64,000 bases of DNA, taken from the NCBI RefSeq assembly GCF_000717055.1, contig NZ_JNXI01000025.1, positions 1-64,000 of the forward strand, written 5' to 3'. A program made the translations under genes and the position numbers. Within the stretch, counting starts at the first letter, position 1. Every line of letters starts with the position of its first letter. Source of the stretch: Streptomyces iakyrus. Its GTDB lineage: Bacteria > Actinomycetota > Actinomycetes > Streptomycetales > Streptomycetaceae. Positions 51,981 to 60,118 of this stretch are shown piece after piece. The notes beneath the pieces were generated by a model. That model saw nothing but the letters and a program-made list of their open reading frames with translations. It made no database searches and had not been told where the DNA came from.

Positions 51981-52451
51981 TCAGGATGCGACGAAGACGT
52001 AGCGCCGGTAGGCGTAGAAGCGGAACAGGGTCGAGAGGACCCAGCCGAGGATGCGGGCCGTGTTGTCGCTGAGCGGAGAGTCCAGCCCGAGCAGGTGCCG
52101 GGAGGCGAAGACCGTGCCCGCGGTGATGGCGAGCCCGACCCCGTTCGCCACGAGGAACAGCACGAGTTCGTGGGTCATCTTGTCGCGGTGCCGGCCGCGG
52201 TAGGTCCAGTAGCGGTTACCCACCCAGCTGAAGAGCGCGGCGGCGGCCGTCGCGATGACGGACGCCTGCACGGGAGCCGTCCGCATCACCCCGCCCTCCG
52301 CGCCGCCGGGCAGGCCGAAGACGAGCAGGTTGTAGCCGCCGTTGTCGACGACGAAGGCCAGGGCCCCGACGACGCCGAACTTGGCGGCCTCGCGCCAGAT
52401 GCCCTTGATGGCGTCGCGCGCACGCAGCGTCACAGAGTCGAGGACCGGCAC
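51981..52451 (-). CDS. GtrA-like family protein
   Basis: The 156-residue protein has four hydrophobic helices (AAKFGVVGALAFVVDNGGYN, VIATAAAALFSWVGNRYWTY, LVLFLVANGVGLAITAGTVF, ILGWVLSTLFRFYAYRRYVF). The motif NRYWTY, then the terminal FRFYAYRRYVF, is the GtrA/DPMS signature. GtrA proteins flip or assist polyprenyl-phosphate-linked sugars. GTG 52451 is the start. It is divergent from the glycosyltransferase gene and followed by the GT-C-like gene. Confidence 0.83.
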   Translation of the reverse strand: MPVLDSVTLRARDAIKGIWREAAKFGVVGALAFVVDNGGYNLLVFGLPGGAEGGVMRTAPVQASVIATAAAALFSWVGNRYWTYRGRHRDKMTHELVLFLVANGVGLAITAGTVFASRHLLGLDSPLSDNTARILGWVLSTLFRFYAYRRYVFVAS

Positions 52452-52580
52452 ACGGCGAGCGTAACGACCGGGCGTGCCCCATCCGGTCAGGCGCGCTCAT
52501 ATCGCACTATGTCCGACTGTATGAGGTGCTGATGTATGAGGTGCTGACGGTAGGCGGAACCGGTCGAGGGAGGAGTGGTC

Positions 52581-53576
52581 GTGGAAACGACGATCGCGTG
52601 TGTCGTGCCCTGCCACAACGAGGAGGCGGCCGTCGGCAAGGTGGTGCGCGACCTGCGCGCGGCCCTCCCCGAGGCCGTCGTCTACGTGTACGACAACGCC
52701 TCCACCGACCGCACCGTGGAGGTCGCCCGGGAGGCCGGCGCGATCGTCCGGCAGGAGAACCGCAAGGGCAAGGGCAACGTCATCCGCCGCGCCTTCGCCG
52801 ACGTCGACGCCGACGCGCTGCTCATCATCGACGGCGACGACACCTACGACGCCTCCCGCGCCCGCGACCTGGTGGACCTGCTCTTCGAGGGGCCGTACGA
52901 CCAGGTCGTCGGCGCCCGGCGGGTGACGGCCGACGGGGCCTACCGGGCCGGGCACGCGGTCGGCAACAAACTGCTCACCGGGGCGGTGCGCTCCCTGTTC
53001 GGCAACGACGTGACCGACATGCTCAGCGGCTACCGGGTCTTCTCGCGGCGCTTCGTGAAGTCCTTCCCCGCGCTCGCCCGCGAGTTCGAGACCGAGACCG
53101 AGATGACCATCCACGCGCTGCACCTGCGGCTGCCCACCGCGGAGGTCCTCACCGACTACCGGGTCCGGCCCGCCGGCGGCGAGAGCAAGCTGCGCACCTA
53201 CCGGGACGGCTGGCGCATCCTGCGGGTCATCCTCGACCTGGCGCGGCGCGAACGCCCCTCGCTGGTCCACACCGTCCTCGCGGGCGTCCTCGCCCTGGTC
53301 TCCCTCATCCTCGGCATCCCCGTCATCGCCGACTTCGTCGAGACGGGCACCGTGCCGAGGGTCCCCACGGCGATCCTCGCCGCCGCGATCATGACCATCG
53401 CGGCGCTCGTGCTGCTCGTGGGCTACATCCTCGAATCGCTCATGCACATGCGCCAGGAGCAGACCCGGCTGGTGCACCTCTCCTACCCGGCCCCGGTGCG
53501 CCCGCCGCGCTACGCCGCCCGCGGCGCCGGCACGGGCCCGGTCCCGGTCCGCAAGACCGCCCGGGACACCCCCTGA
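52581..53576 (+). CDS. Polyprenyl-phosphate glycosyltransferase (GT2, DPMS-like)
   Basis: The protein has 331 residues from GTG 52581, which has AGGAG five bases upstream (GTG 52575 overlaps the ribosome site). The N-terminal GT2 domain has CVVPCHNEEAAVGKVV, the IDGDDTYD DxD motif near 85 and DMLSGYRVFSRRFVKSFP near 150, typical of dolichyl-phosphate-mannose-synthase-type enzymes. Two C-terminal helices (VLAGVLALVSLILGIP, LAAAIMTIAALVLLVGYIL) anchor it. It would load a sugar onto a polyprenyl phosphate for the GtrA and GT-C-like proteins. Confidence 0.86.
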   Translation: METTIACVVPCHNEEAAVGKVVRDLRAALPEAVVYVYDNASTDRTVEVAREAGAIVRQENRKGKGNVIRRAFADVDADALLIIDGDDTYDASRARDLVDLLFEGPYDQVVGARRVTADGAYRAGHAVGNKLLTGAVRSLFGNDVTDMLSGYRVFSRRFVKSFPALAREFETETEMTIHALHLRLPTAEVLTDYRVRPAGGESKLRTYRDGWRILRVILDLARRERPSLVHTVLAGVLALVSLILGIPVIADFVETGTVPRVPTAILAAAIMTIAALVLLVGYILESLMHMRQEQTRLVHLSYPAPVRPPRYAARGAGTGPVPVRKTARDTP

Positions 53577-53655
53577 GGGAGCCGAGGGGCCGCGGGTGCG
53601 CAGTACGATGATCGGAACCCCGTTCCGACGCGGGGTCCCGTGACTGAGGAGATGC

Positions 53656-54216
53656 GTGCCGGTGCCTGCCCGACTTCCTTCGTGGGCCTGGGTGACCGGG
53701 CTGACCGTGGGAGCGATAGCCGCGGTGACGGTCCTGGGCGTACAGGCGGACCGGGGCTCGCACCCCACCGCCGCCTCGGCCAAGCCGAGCAGTACGGCCT
53801 CGGCGCAGCCCACCCCCACGGCGTCGGCCCCGGCGCGGGTGCCCGACGGCTCCGGTACCGGCCGGCGTGTCGTCTACTCCCTCGGCGAGAAGCGGGTGTG
53901 GCTGGTCGACGCGAGCGAGGCGACCCGCCGCACGTTCACCGTCTGGCCGGGCTCGGTCAGCCCCGACCCCGGCACCTACACCGTGTCGTCGCGCAACGCG
54001 GGTACGACCGGCTCGGACGGCGTCCAGATCGAGCACATCTTGTACTTCGCCGCGAAGGACGGGGTGTCCGTCGCCTTCTCCAACGCGGTCGACGGGGCCT
54101 CACCGCCGCCCGCCGCCTCCGGCACCAAGACGGGCGGAGTCCGGATGCGGAAGGCGGACGGCACGGCACTGTGGGCGTTCGGCACGGTCGGCACGACCGT
54201 GACCGTGGTCAAGTGA
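53656..54216 (+). CDS. Membrane-anchored L,D-transpeptidase-like protein lacking the catalytic Cys
   Basis: The 186-residue protein has one N-terminal helix (WAWVTGLTVGAIAAVTVLGV) and a Ser/Pro/Thr/Ala linker, followed by a YkuD-like domain: RRVVYSLGEKRVWLVDA, SVSPDPGTYTVSSR, and GGVRMRKADGTALWAFGTVGTTVTVV. In active L,D-transpeptidases the last block reads HGC(V/I)RM; here the His and Cys are replaced (TGGVRM). It is probably a catalytically dead cell-wall-binding homologue. GTG 53656 follows GAGGAG. Confidence 0.72.
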   Translation: MPVPARLPSWAWVTGLTVGAIAAVTVLGVQADRGSHPTAASAKPSSTASAQPTPTASAPARVPDGSGTGRRVVYSLGEKRVWLVDASEATRRTFTVWPGSVSPDPGTYTVSSRNAGTTGSDGVQIEHILYFAAKDGVSVAFSNAVDGASPPPAASGTKTGGVRMRKADGTALWAFGTVGTTVTVVK

Positions 54217-54222
54217 CGTGCA

Positions 54223-54242
54223 CCTCGGGCTGAGGCCCGAGG
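54223..54242. terminator. Bidirectional hairpin between convergent genes
   Basis: CCTCGGGC (54223-54230), loop TGAG, and GCCCGAGG (54235-54242) form a perfect 8-bp GC stem with a tetraloop. It starts 7 bp after the stop of the transpeptidase-like gene and lies before the convergent hydrolase end. Confidence 0.6.
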
Positions 54243-54322
54243 AATCCGGCCTTCTCGATCGTTGCTCTCCCTCCCCGAGCTCTCGACCACGGCGCTCCGT
54301 CCTCCTTCGGCGCGGGCGGTTG

Positions 54323-55234
54323 TCAGTCGACGGAGGCCATGAAGTCCAGCATCCTGCGGTTGATCTCCTCCGCGTGGTCGATCTGCGGCCCGTGGCCCGT
54401 GCTGGAGATGATCTCGGCCCGGGCGCCGGGGATCAGGCGCGGCACGCGCTCCGCCTGCCGCTGCGGGTGCACGAGAAGGCTCCGCTTGCCGAGCACCAGA
54501 TAGAGCGGCGTCCGGATGGTTGACAGCTCCTCCTCGGACAGCGGCAGCGGCGCCGGGCGACGTATGCGGTAGGCGCGGACCGCCGTTCGGATCATCGCGC
54601 GCAGTTCCGGCACGACGAGGACCGGCTGTTCGAGCCAGGCGGCCAGTCGCGGGCGGAGCGCCTTGGGCGCGAAGGTCGCGAAGAGGCTGGCGAAGATCCA
54701 GACGAAGAAGCGCAGCCCTACCTTCTCCAGGCCGCCGGGGTCGAGCAGGGTGACCGAGGCGAGGCGGCCGGGTCCGCGGTGCGCCTGGTTCAGGGCGAGC
54801 CAGCCACCGTAGGAGGAGCCGACGAGGTGGACGCGGTCGAGTCCGAGCCCGGCGAGCGTCTCGTCCAGCCACTGCGCAGCCCGTTCGGGCCGGTGGATGG
54901 GTTCGCGCTGGACGCTGCGGCCGGGATCGCCCGGGGTGTCGATCGCGTAGACCGGGCGGTCCGCGCTGAGGGCAGGGGTGTTCGGGTACCACATGGCGGA
55001 GCAGGAGCCCGCTCCGTGCACCAGGACGACGGGGGTGCGGGATCGGGCGGCGTGGTGCGCGGGGCCGTAGCGGTAGACGTGCGTGGTACCGAAGGACGTC
55101 TCCACGTCCTCTTCCGAGAGCGGGGACGCCCCCAGTGCGTAGACCGCATCGCAGGCCGTCAAGTAGCGCTCCCGCCAGGCATCGCTCACATAACGGCCGA
55201 CATCGGCCCGGGTGCGGGCAGCGGTCTCGGACAT
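54323..55234 (-). CDS. Alpha/beta hydrolase divergent from TetR
   Basis: The 303-residue hydrolase starts at ATG 55234 with CGGAGGTGTC upstream. It has VVLVHGAGSCSAMWYPNTP (oxyanion), nucleophile Ser in LVGSSYGGWLALNQ near 155, and the catalytic His in SSTGHGPQIDHAEEI near 280. An Asp near 250 completes the triad. The cap region differs from the epoxide hydrolase at 25808. It shares a 113-bp divergent region, with a long inverted repeat, with the TetR gene, so it is the probable target of that regulator. Confidence 0.8.
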   Translation of the reverse strand: MSETAARTRADVGRYVSDAWRERYLTACDAVYALGASPLSEEDVETSFGTTHVYRYGPAHHAARSRTPVVLVHGAGSCSAMWYPNTPALSADRPVYAIDTPGDPGRSVQREPIHRPERAAQWLDETLAGLGLDRVHLVGSSYGGWLALNQAHRGPGRLASVTLLDPGGLEKVGLRFFVWIFASLFATFAPKALRPRLAAWLEQPVLVVPELRAMIRTAVRAYRIRRPAPLPLSEEELSTIRTPLYLVLGKRSLLVHPQRQAERVPRLIPGARAEIISSTGHGPQIDHAEEINRRMLDFMASVD

Positions 55235-55257
55235 GACACCTCCGGCGTTCGGTTTTG

Positions 55258-55295
55258 TGATACGAACGTACCATGACGTTGGTACAGCTGTATCA
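55258..55295. promoter_or_regulatory. 38-bp inverted repeat, probable TetR operator
   Basis: TGATAC-N4-GTACCA-N6-TGGTAC-N4-GTATCA is a two-tier perfect inverted repeat centred at 55276.5. It lies between the divergent hydrolase and TetR starts and differs completely from the CTGACG palindromes. The nested arms could hold two dimers. Confidence 0.7.
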
Positions 55296-55347
55296 TCCAA
55301 GGCCACCATGAGGGCCGTAGCGGGAACGACGAGCGGAGAACCGGCCG

Positions 55348-55968
55348 ATGCCCAAGCGCGTGGACCACGCAGAACGGCGCACCGAGATCGCCGAGGCCCT
55401 CGTCCGGGTCGCCGGCCGACGCGGACTGCATGCCGTCGGGATGCGCGAGGTGGCTGCGGAGGCGGGCGTATCGCTGCGGCTGGTGCAGTACTACTTCCAG
55501 ACCAAGGAGAAGTTGCTGCTCTTCGGGCTCGAGCTGCTGGCGGAGAGATTCGGGGAGCGGGTCTCCGCCCGGGTCCGGGCCGCCGGGGACGCTCCGGGTC
55601 CGCGCGCGATGATCGAGGCGCTGCTGATGGCGGCGCTGCCGACGGACGACGAGAGCCGCACCTTCCACCACCTCTACACGTCCTACGCGGTTCTGGCCGT
55701 GAACGACCCGGCGCTCGCGGCCCAGCCCTTCATCAAGAACCCCGACGCCGCAGAGGACGCCCTGACCGAACTCCTCCGGCAGGCTCAGGAAGCGGCACTG
55801 CTCGAACCCGGTGTGGACGCACGGCTGGAGGCAGCCGGCTTGCTTGCCATGTCTGCGGGACTCGGCACCGGCGTCCTCGTCGGCCAGCGCAGCCCGGAGT
55901 CCGCGACCACCGTCCTGAGCCACCACCTGAACCGCATCTTCCGCACCGGTGATGCGGTCCGGACATGA
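55348..55968 (+). CDS. TetR-family regulator (BetI-like)
   Basis: The 206-residue protein has an N-terminal HTH (RRTEIAEALVRVAGRRGLHAV, then VAAEAGVSLRLVQYYFQTKE, residues 10-54) and a BetI-like ligand domain with a mostly charged C-terminus. It lies divergent from an alpha/beta hydrolase across a large inverted repeat and probably represses both. The stop overlaps the next acetyltransferase start by ATGA. It is too far from the CTGACG sites to be assumed to control them. Confidence 0.84.
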   Translation: MPKRVDHAERRTEIAEALVRVAGRRGLHAVGMREVAAEAGVSLRLVQYYFQTKEKLLLFGLELLAERFGERVSARVRAAGDAPGPRAMIEALLMAALPTDDESRTFHHLYTSYAVLAVNDPALAAQPFIKNPDAAEDALTELLRQAQEAALLEPGVDARLEAAGLLAMSAGLGTGVLVGQRSPESATTVLSHHLNRIFRTGDAVRT

Positions 55969-56513
55969 GTGACCGGAGTCCGGCAGCCGTGGAGCTGAAG
56001 ACCGCCCGGCTGGTGCTGAGACGCCCCACCACAGCCGATGTCGACGCGATCTTCGCCGTCCACCGTGATCCGGAGGCCTGCGCCCACAACCCGTCCGATG
56101 CGCTCGCCCGGCTCGAGGAAGCGGAGGCGCTCTACCGGCGGTGGGACGACCAGTGGCAGCAGTACGGATACGGGTACTGGGTCGTCCGGCACCACGGCTC
56201 CGCTCGGCAGCTGGGTTTCTGCGGGATCAAGCCCATGGAACTGCACGGGGCCCCGGTCCTGAACCTCTTCTACCGTTTCGCCACCTCAGCCTGGGGCCAA
56301 GGCTTCGCCGGTGAAGCCGCAAGCGCGGTTGCCGCCTGGGCATCCCGTCACCTTCCCGGCCTCCCGCTGATCGCCCGCGTCCGACCGGCCAACGTCGCGT
56401 CTCAACGCGTGGCGGTACGCGCCGGGCTCAGCCGAGCACGGCATCTCGACACGGAGGGATATGACGGCTTCGACTGGATCTACATCGCCCGGCACGCGAA
56501 CAGCGCCGAATGA
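55965..56513 (+). CDS. GNAT acetyltransferase
   Basis: The 182-residue protein has the RimJ/RimL-like pattern: TARLVLRRPTTADVDAIFAVH, an acetyl-CoA loop of variant form AWGQGFAGEAASAVAAWA near 110, and NVASQRVAVRAGLSRAR. The loop has QGF in place of the common RGxGxA/G, so activity may differ. It is translationally coupled to the TetR gene and under the same promoter. Confidence 0.78.
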   Translation: MSDRSPAAVELKTARLVLRRPTTADVDAIFAVHRDPEACAHNPSDALARLEEAEALYRRWDDQWQQYGYGYWVVRHHGSARQLGFCGIKPMELHGAPVLNLFYRFATSAWGQGFAGEAASAVAAWASRHLPGLPLIARVRPANVASQRVAVRAGLSRARHLDTEGYDGFDWIYIARHANSAE

Positions 56514-56532
56514 ATTCCCGTAGCGGCAGCGC

Positions 56533-57051
56533 TCAGTTGGCGGGCGCCTCCGCACGCGGGGCCGGCAGCTGGTTGACGATCAGCACGACTCCGCTGAACA
56601 GGAAGACGCGCGTCGCGGCGTCCAGCCCGTTCCAGTCCTCCGACTGCCACATCGAGAACCACTCGCCGCCGATGCCGATGAACCCGGCCCCGAACAGCAG
56701 CATCACCATCAGCAGCCCGTACGTGGACATGCGCCGGGCGCGCACGTCATCGCGTCTGGCCCACAGCCAGCTCCCGTATATGAGGACCAGCGCGGCGACG
56801 GTCTCCCAGACGATGATCGCGACGTAGGCGGCGTCCTGCAGCCCCCGGCTCGTGACGGCCCGCCACATCAGGTCCTCGTCCTTGAACGTGGTGTCCATGG
56901 CCAGCACGTGCCGGACGAACTGCTGATTGGTCCCGAAGTCGGTGATGTTCCCGAAGGCGACGAGCGCCATGTAGAGGGCGATGGTGGCGGTGAGCAGGGT
57001 GGCGGCTAGCGACAGGGCGCCGCGCGGGGTGGAGGGTGTGGAGGTGGCCAT
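56533..57051 (-). CDS. DUF2165 small integral membrane protein
   Basis: The 172-residue protein has four hydrophobic helices. Motif pieces LYMALVAFGNITDFGTNQQFVRHVLAMDTTF and WRAVTSRGLQDAAY are the DUF2165 signature; the helices are at about 15-35, 75-95, 105-125 and 142-160. The function is unknown. The ATG at 57051 has GGAGG upstream. It is divergent from the STAND-TPR gene. Confidence 0.8.
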   Translation of the reverse strand: MATSTPSTPRGALSLAATLLTATIALYMALVAFGNITDFGTNQQFVRHVLAMDTTFKDEDLMWRAVTSRGLQDAAYVAIIVWETVAALVLIYGSWLWARRDDVRARRMSTYGLLMVMLLFGAGFIGIGGEWFSMWQSEDWNGLDAATRVFLFSGVVLIVNQLPAPRAEAPAN

Positions 57052-57132
57052 GCAGATCATTCTCCCCAGTGGCCGGGGCGGACGCGACAGAATGAGACCG
57101 AAGCCGACCGTGCGACACGAGGGGACGTCACG

Positions 57133-59610
57133 ATGGCCCAGGCGCGACCGTCGATGCAGGAGCTGATCCGGCAGCGCACCCGGGCCGGATTCGTCGGCAG
57201 GGGCGCCGAACGGGCCCTGTTCCGGGCGAACTTCGACACCGCCCTGCACGACGAACGCCACCGCTTCCGCTTCCATGTGGAGGGCAACGCCGGTGTCGGA
57301 AAGACCTTCCTGCTGCGGGAGTTCGAGCAGATGGCCCGCGAACAGGGCGCTGTGACGGCGTACATCGACGACAGCGCGGGCAGCGTGCCGGAAATGATGG
57401 CGGAGATCAGTCGCCAGTTCGCCGCCCAGGGGCGGCGGTTGAAGGAACTGGACCGGCTGCTCGCCGCCCACCGCGAACGCCGGCACGAGGCCGAACTGGC
57501 CGCGCTGGCCGTTCTGGACACTCCGCCGGAGGAGGCCGGACCGTCCGCGGGCGGGAGGATCGTCGCACGGGCCGGGGTCGTCGCCGCCGGGATGGTGCCC
57601 GTGGTCGGCCCGCTGGCGGGCATGCTGGACGCGGAGCAACTCGCCCACGTAGCCGACCGGTTGCGCGCGAGTCTCATCGACCGCTTCCGCAACCACGAGG
57701 ACCTCCAGCTGGTCCTTGCTCCCGAGCAGGTGCTCACCCCGGTCCTCCTGCGCGAGCTCGCGGACACGGCCGCTCCCTGGATCGCCCTGTTCCTGGACAC
57801 GTACGAGCGGACGGGCCCGTATCTGGACCCGTGGCTGCACGAGACGATGACGACGGAGCGCCACGGCCCCCTGCCCGCCACCACGGTCGTGGCCACGGCC
57901 GGCCGGACGCCCCTGGACGCGGCCCGCTGGGGCGGGCTGGCGGACTTCGTGACGGAACTCCCGCTCGCCCCCTCCACGGAGACGGAGGCACGTGCCCTGC
58001 TGGCCGCCAGGGGCGTGACCGCCGAACCGGTCGTCGCGGAGGTGCTGCGCCTCACCGGCGGCCTCCCCGTCCTCGTCTCCACCCTCGCCGAGTCCCGCCC
58101 CACCGACCCGGACGACGTGGGCGACCCGAGCGCGACGGCCGTGGACCGCTTCCTCAAGTGGGAGGAGAACCCGGCCCGACGGGCCGCCGCCCTGGCCTGC
58201 GCGCTGCCGAGATGGCTGGACGGCGACGTGTTCCGGGCGGCGGCCGACTGCCCGCAGGAGGAACGGGAGCCCCTCTACGCCTGGTTGCGGGACATGCCGT
58301 TCGTCGGCGAGCGCGGCGGGGGACGACTCCACTACCACGACGTCGTACGGGCGCCGATGCTGCGCGCGGAGCGCCACAGGTCGCCCCGGGAGTGGGCACA
58401 GCGGCAGTGCCGCCTGGCCGGGTCGTTCGGAGCCTGGCGCGAAGAGGCCGGGGCGGCCGCGGCATCGGGGAGCTGTGGGCGGACGAGGCGTGGCGGGAGC
58501 TGCGGCTGGAGGAGACGTACCACTCGCTGTGCGCGGGGGACCGGGACGCGCTGCCGCAGGCGTTGCGGGACTTCGTCCGCATGCGAGGCGGGCGTGGCCG
58601 GGCGGTGGGCCCGCATGCTGGTGGACGCCGGAGCGGACGCGGACGCGAAGCCGGTGTCCCGGTGGGGCAGCGAGCTGACGACGGCCCTCGACACGGAGGG
58701 CGTCGGTGCCGAGCTGGGCCTGCTCCTGCGCCGTGCCGTGCTCGACGCTCCGGCCCAGGCCCGGGCCCGCCTCGTGCGGGGCGACGAACTGCGCGGCGAG
58801 GGCGCGTACGCGCAGGCCCTCACCGAGTACGACCGGGCCGTCGAGCTCGATCCCGCACTGGCCGCCGCCTACCGGCACCGGTCCGGGATCCGGGGTGACC
58901 TGGGCGACCACGACGGGGCGATCGCCGACCTGGACCGGGCCGTCGCACTGGAACCGGACAACGCCTGGTACGTCGCGCTGCGCGGCGAACACCACCGGAT
59001 CGCCGGACGGGACGCCGAGGCGGTCCGGGACCTCACCGAGGCGATCCGCCTCGACCCCGCGCTCGGGTTCGCCTGGGCCTCCCGGGGCGCCACGCACGAG
59101 CGCGCCGGAGAACCGGACGCTGCCCTGGCCGACCTGGAGCGGGCGCTGGACCTCGACCCGGACTACGCCTGGGCGCTCGCCCGCCGCGCCCGGGTCTGGC
59201 GTGCCCGGGGCGACTCCCACCGCCAACTGGCCGACCTCGGCCGGGCGCTGGCCCTGAGCCCCGACTGGCCCTGGGCCCGCTGCGAACGGGGCGACGCGCT
59301 GCGCGCCGCGGGCCGCGACGAGGAGGCGGTCGCCGACCTGGACATCGCGCTGGCCCTGGACCCCACGTACACGTCGGCCTACGCGAGCCGCGGCGAGTCC
59401 CTGGCCCGACTGGGCCGCCACACGGAGGCTCTGGCGGACCTGAACCGGGCGGTGGAGATGCGCCCGGGCTACGTCTGGGCCCTGTGCCGCCGGGCCGTGC
59501 TGCACGCGGTCATGGGATGCCCGGAGCAGGCCAGGGCGGACGTGGCACGCGTCCGGGACCTGGATCCCGAGGCACTGGAAAGGTTCGCGGACGTCAGCGT
59601 CCTGCCGTGA
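57133..59610 (+). CDS. STAND-like NTPase with C-terminal TPR repeats, containing paired frameshifts
   Basis: The called frame gives 825 residues. An N-terminal P-loop NTPase has GNAGVGKTFLLREFE near 51 and WIALFLDTYER (Walker B-like) near 220. The C-terminal half (about 560-820) has eight or so TPR units. Between about 58450 and 58585 the frame encodes an Arg/Cys/Gly-rich string, while frame -1 encodes the expected sequence (ELWADEAWRELRLEETYHSL, then ALPQALRDFV). So one base appears lost near 58455 and one gained near 58580. The net frame is preserved but about 40 residues are scrambled. STAND proteins act as signalling or defence switches. Intact function is doubtful unless these are sequencing errors. 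Confidence 0.72.
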   Translation: MAQARPSMQELIRQRTRAGFVGRGAERALFRANFDTALHDERHRFRFHVEGNAGVGKTFLLREFEQMAREQGAVTAYIDDSAGSVPEMMAEISRQFAAQGRRLKELDRLLAAHRERRHEAELAALAVLDTPPEEAGPSAGGRIVARAGVVAAGMVPVVGPLAGMLDAEQLAHVADRLRASLIDRFRNHEDLQLVLAPEQVLTPVLLRELADTAAPWIALFLDTYERTGPYLDPWLHETMTTERHGPLPATTVVATAGRTPLDAARWGGLADFVTELPLAPSTETEARALLAARGVTAEPVVAEVLRLTGGLPVLVSTLAESRPTDPDDVGDPSATAVDRFLKWEENPARRAAALACALPRWLDGDVFRAAADCPQEEREPLYAWLRDMPFVGERGGGRLHYHDVVRAPMLRAERHRSPREWAQRQCRLAGSFGAWREEAGAAAASGSCGRTRRGGSCGWRRRTTRCARGTGTRCRRRCGTSSACEAGVAGRWARMLVDAGADADAKPVSRWGSELTTALDTEGVGAELGLLLRRAVLDAPAQARARLVRGDELRGEGAYAQALTEYDRAVELDPALAAAYRHRSGIRGDLGDHDGAIADLDRAVALEPDNAWYVALRGEHHRIAGRDAEAVRDLTEAIRLDPALGFAWASRGATHERAGEPDAALADLERALDLDPDYAWALARRARVWRARGDSHRQLADLGRALALSPDWPWARCERGDALRAAGRDEEAVADLDIALALDPTYTSAYASRGESLARLGRHTEALADLNRAVEMRPGYVWALCRRAVLHAVMGCPEQARADVARVRDLDPEALERFADVSVLP

Positions 59611-59639
59611 ACTCCACGAACTCGGACCAGGCACCGCCG

Positions 59640-60109
59640 GTGAACGCCAGCCGGGCGCCGTCCTTGTTCTTGGAGTCACTGAAATCAGCACCCCCGTACA
59701 CCACTTCGCGATCCAGCTGTCCGCCACTCGCAGGGGTGCCCGACTGGCTCGCCTGCTCGCCGAACGCCAGCTCGACGAGTGGGGTGAGGCGTACGACGCC
59801 GCCGCGCAGGTGGTGGCGGAGCTGGCGTCGAACGCGGTGCTGCACGGACGCGTCCAGGGCAGGGATTTCCGGCTGGCGCTGCGGCTGCGCGCCGACCGCA
59901 CGCTGCGTATCGAGCTCACCGACGCCCGAGGTGACCGGATCCCACGGCTCCCGGAACCGGCCGCGGACGACGCGGAGACCGGCCGCGGGCTGCGGATCGT
60001 CTTGGCGTACGCCCACCGCTGGGGCGTGCTGGAGGCGGCTGCCCACGGCAAGACGGTGTGGGCGGAACTGGCTCTGGAGAAACCGGACTTGCCCGGCCGC
60101 GGGGTCTAG
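59640..60109 (+). CDS. HATPase_c (RsbW-like) anti-sigma/ATP-binding protein, apparent N-terminal frameshift
   Basis: The core FAIQLSATRRGARLARLLAE, then VVAELASNAVLHGRV (N box), then IELTDARGD (G1) and GRGL (G2), is a GHKL ATPase of the kind used as anti-sigma or small regulatory kinases. The core occupies frame 2 from about 59702. No ATG, GTG or TTG lies in that frame between the upstream gene and 59810. A GTG at 59640 opens another frame reading MNASRAPSLFLESLKSAPP, which would join the core if one base were restored near 59700. The 470-bp span is therefore not a multiple of three. It may be a pseudogene or contain a sequencing indel. The function is unknown. Confidence 0.55.
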
Positions 60110-60118
60110 GGTGATCCG

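Noticed and set aside
55348..55968. TetR at 55348 as regulator of the CTGACG palindromes
   Set aside because: Its own divergent promoter holds a different inverted repeat (TGATAC/GTACCA arms) and no CTGACG site.
56533..60051. Very long minus-strand frame across the STAND-TPR gene (over 1100 residues)
   Set aside because: Only its last 172 residues (DUF2165, 56533-57051) are protein-like. The rest is antisense shadow without motifs.
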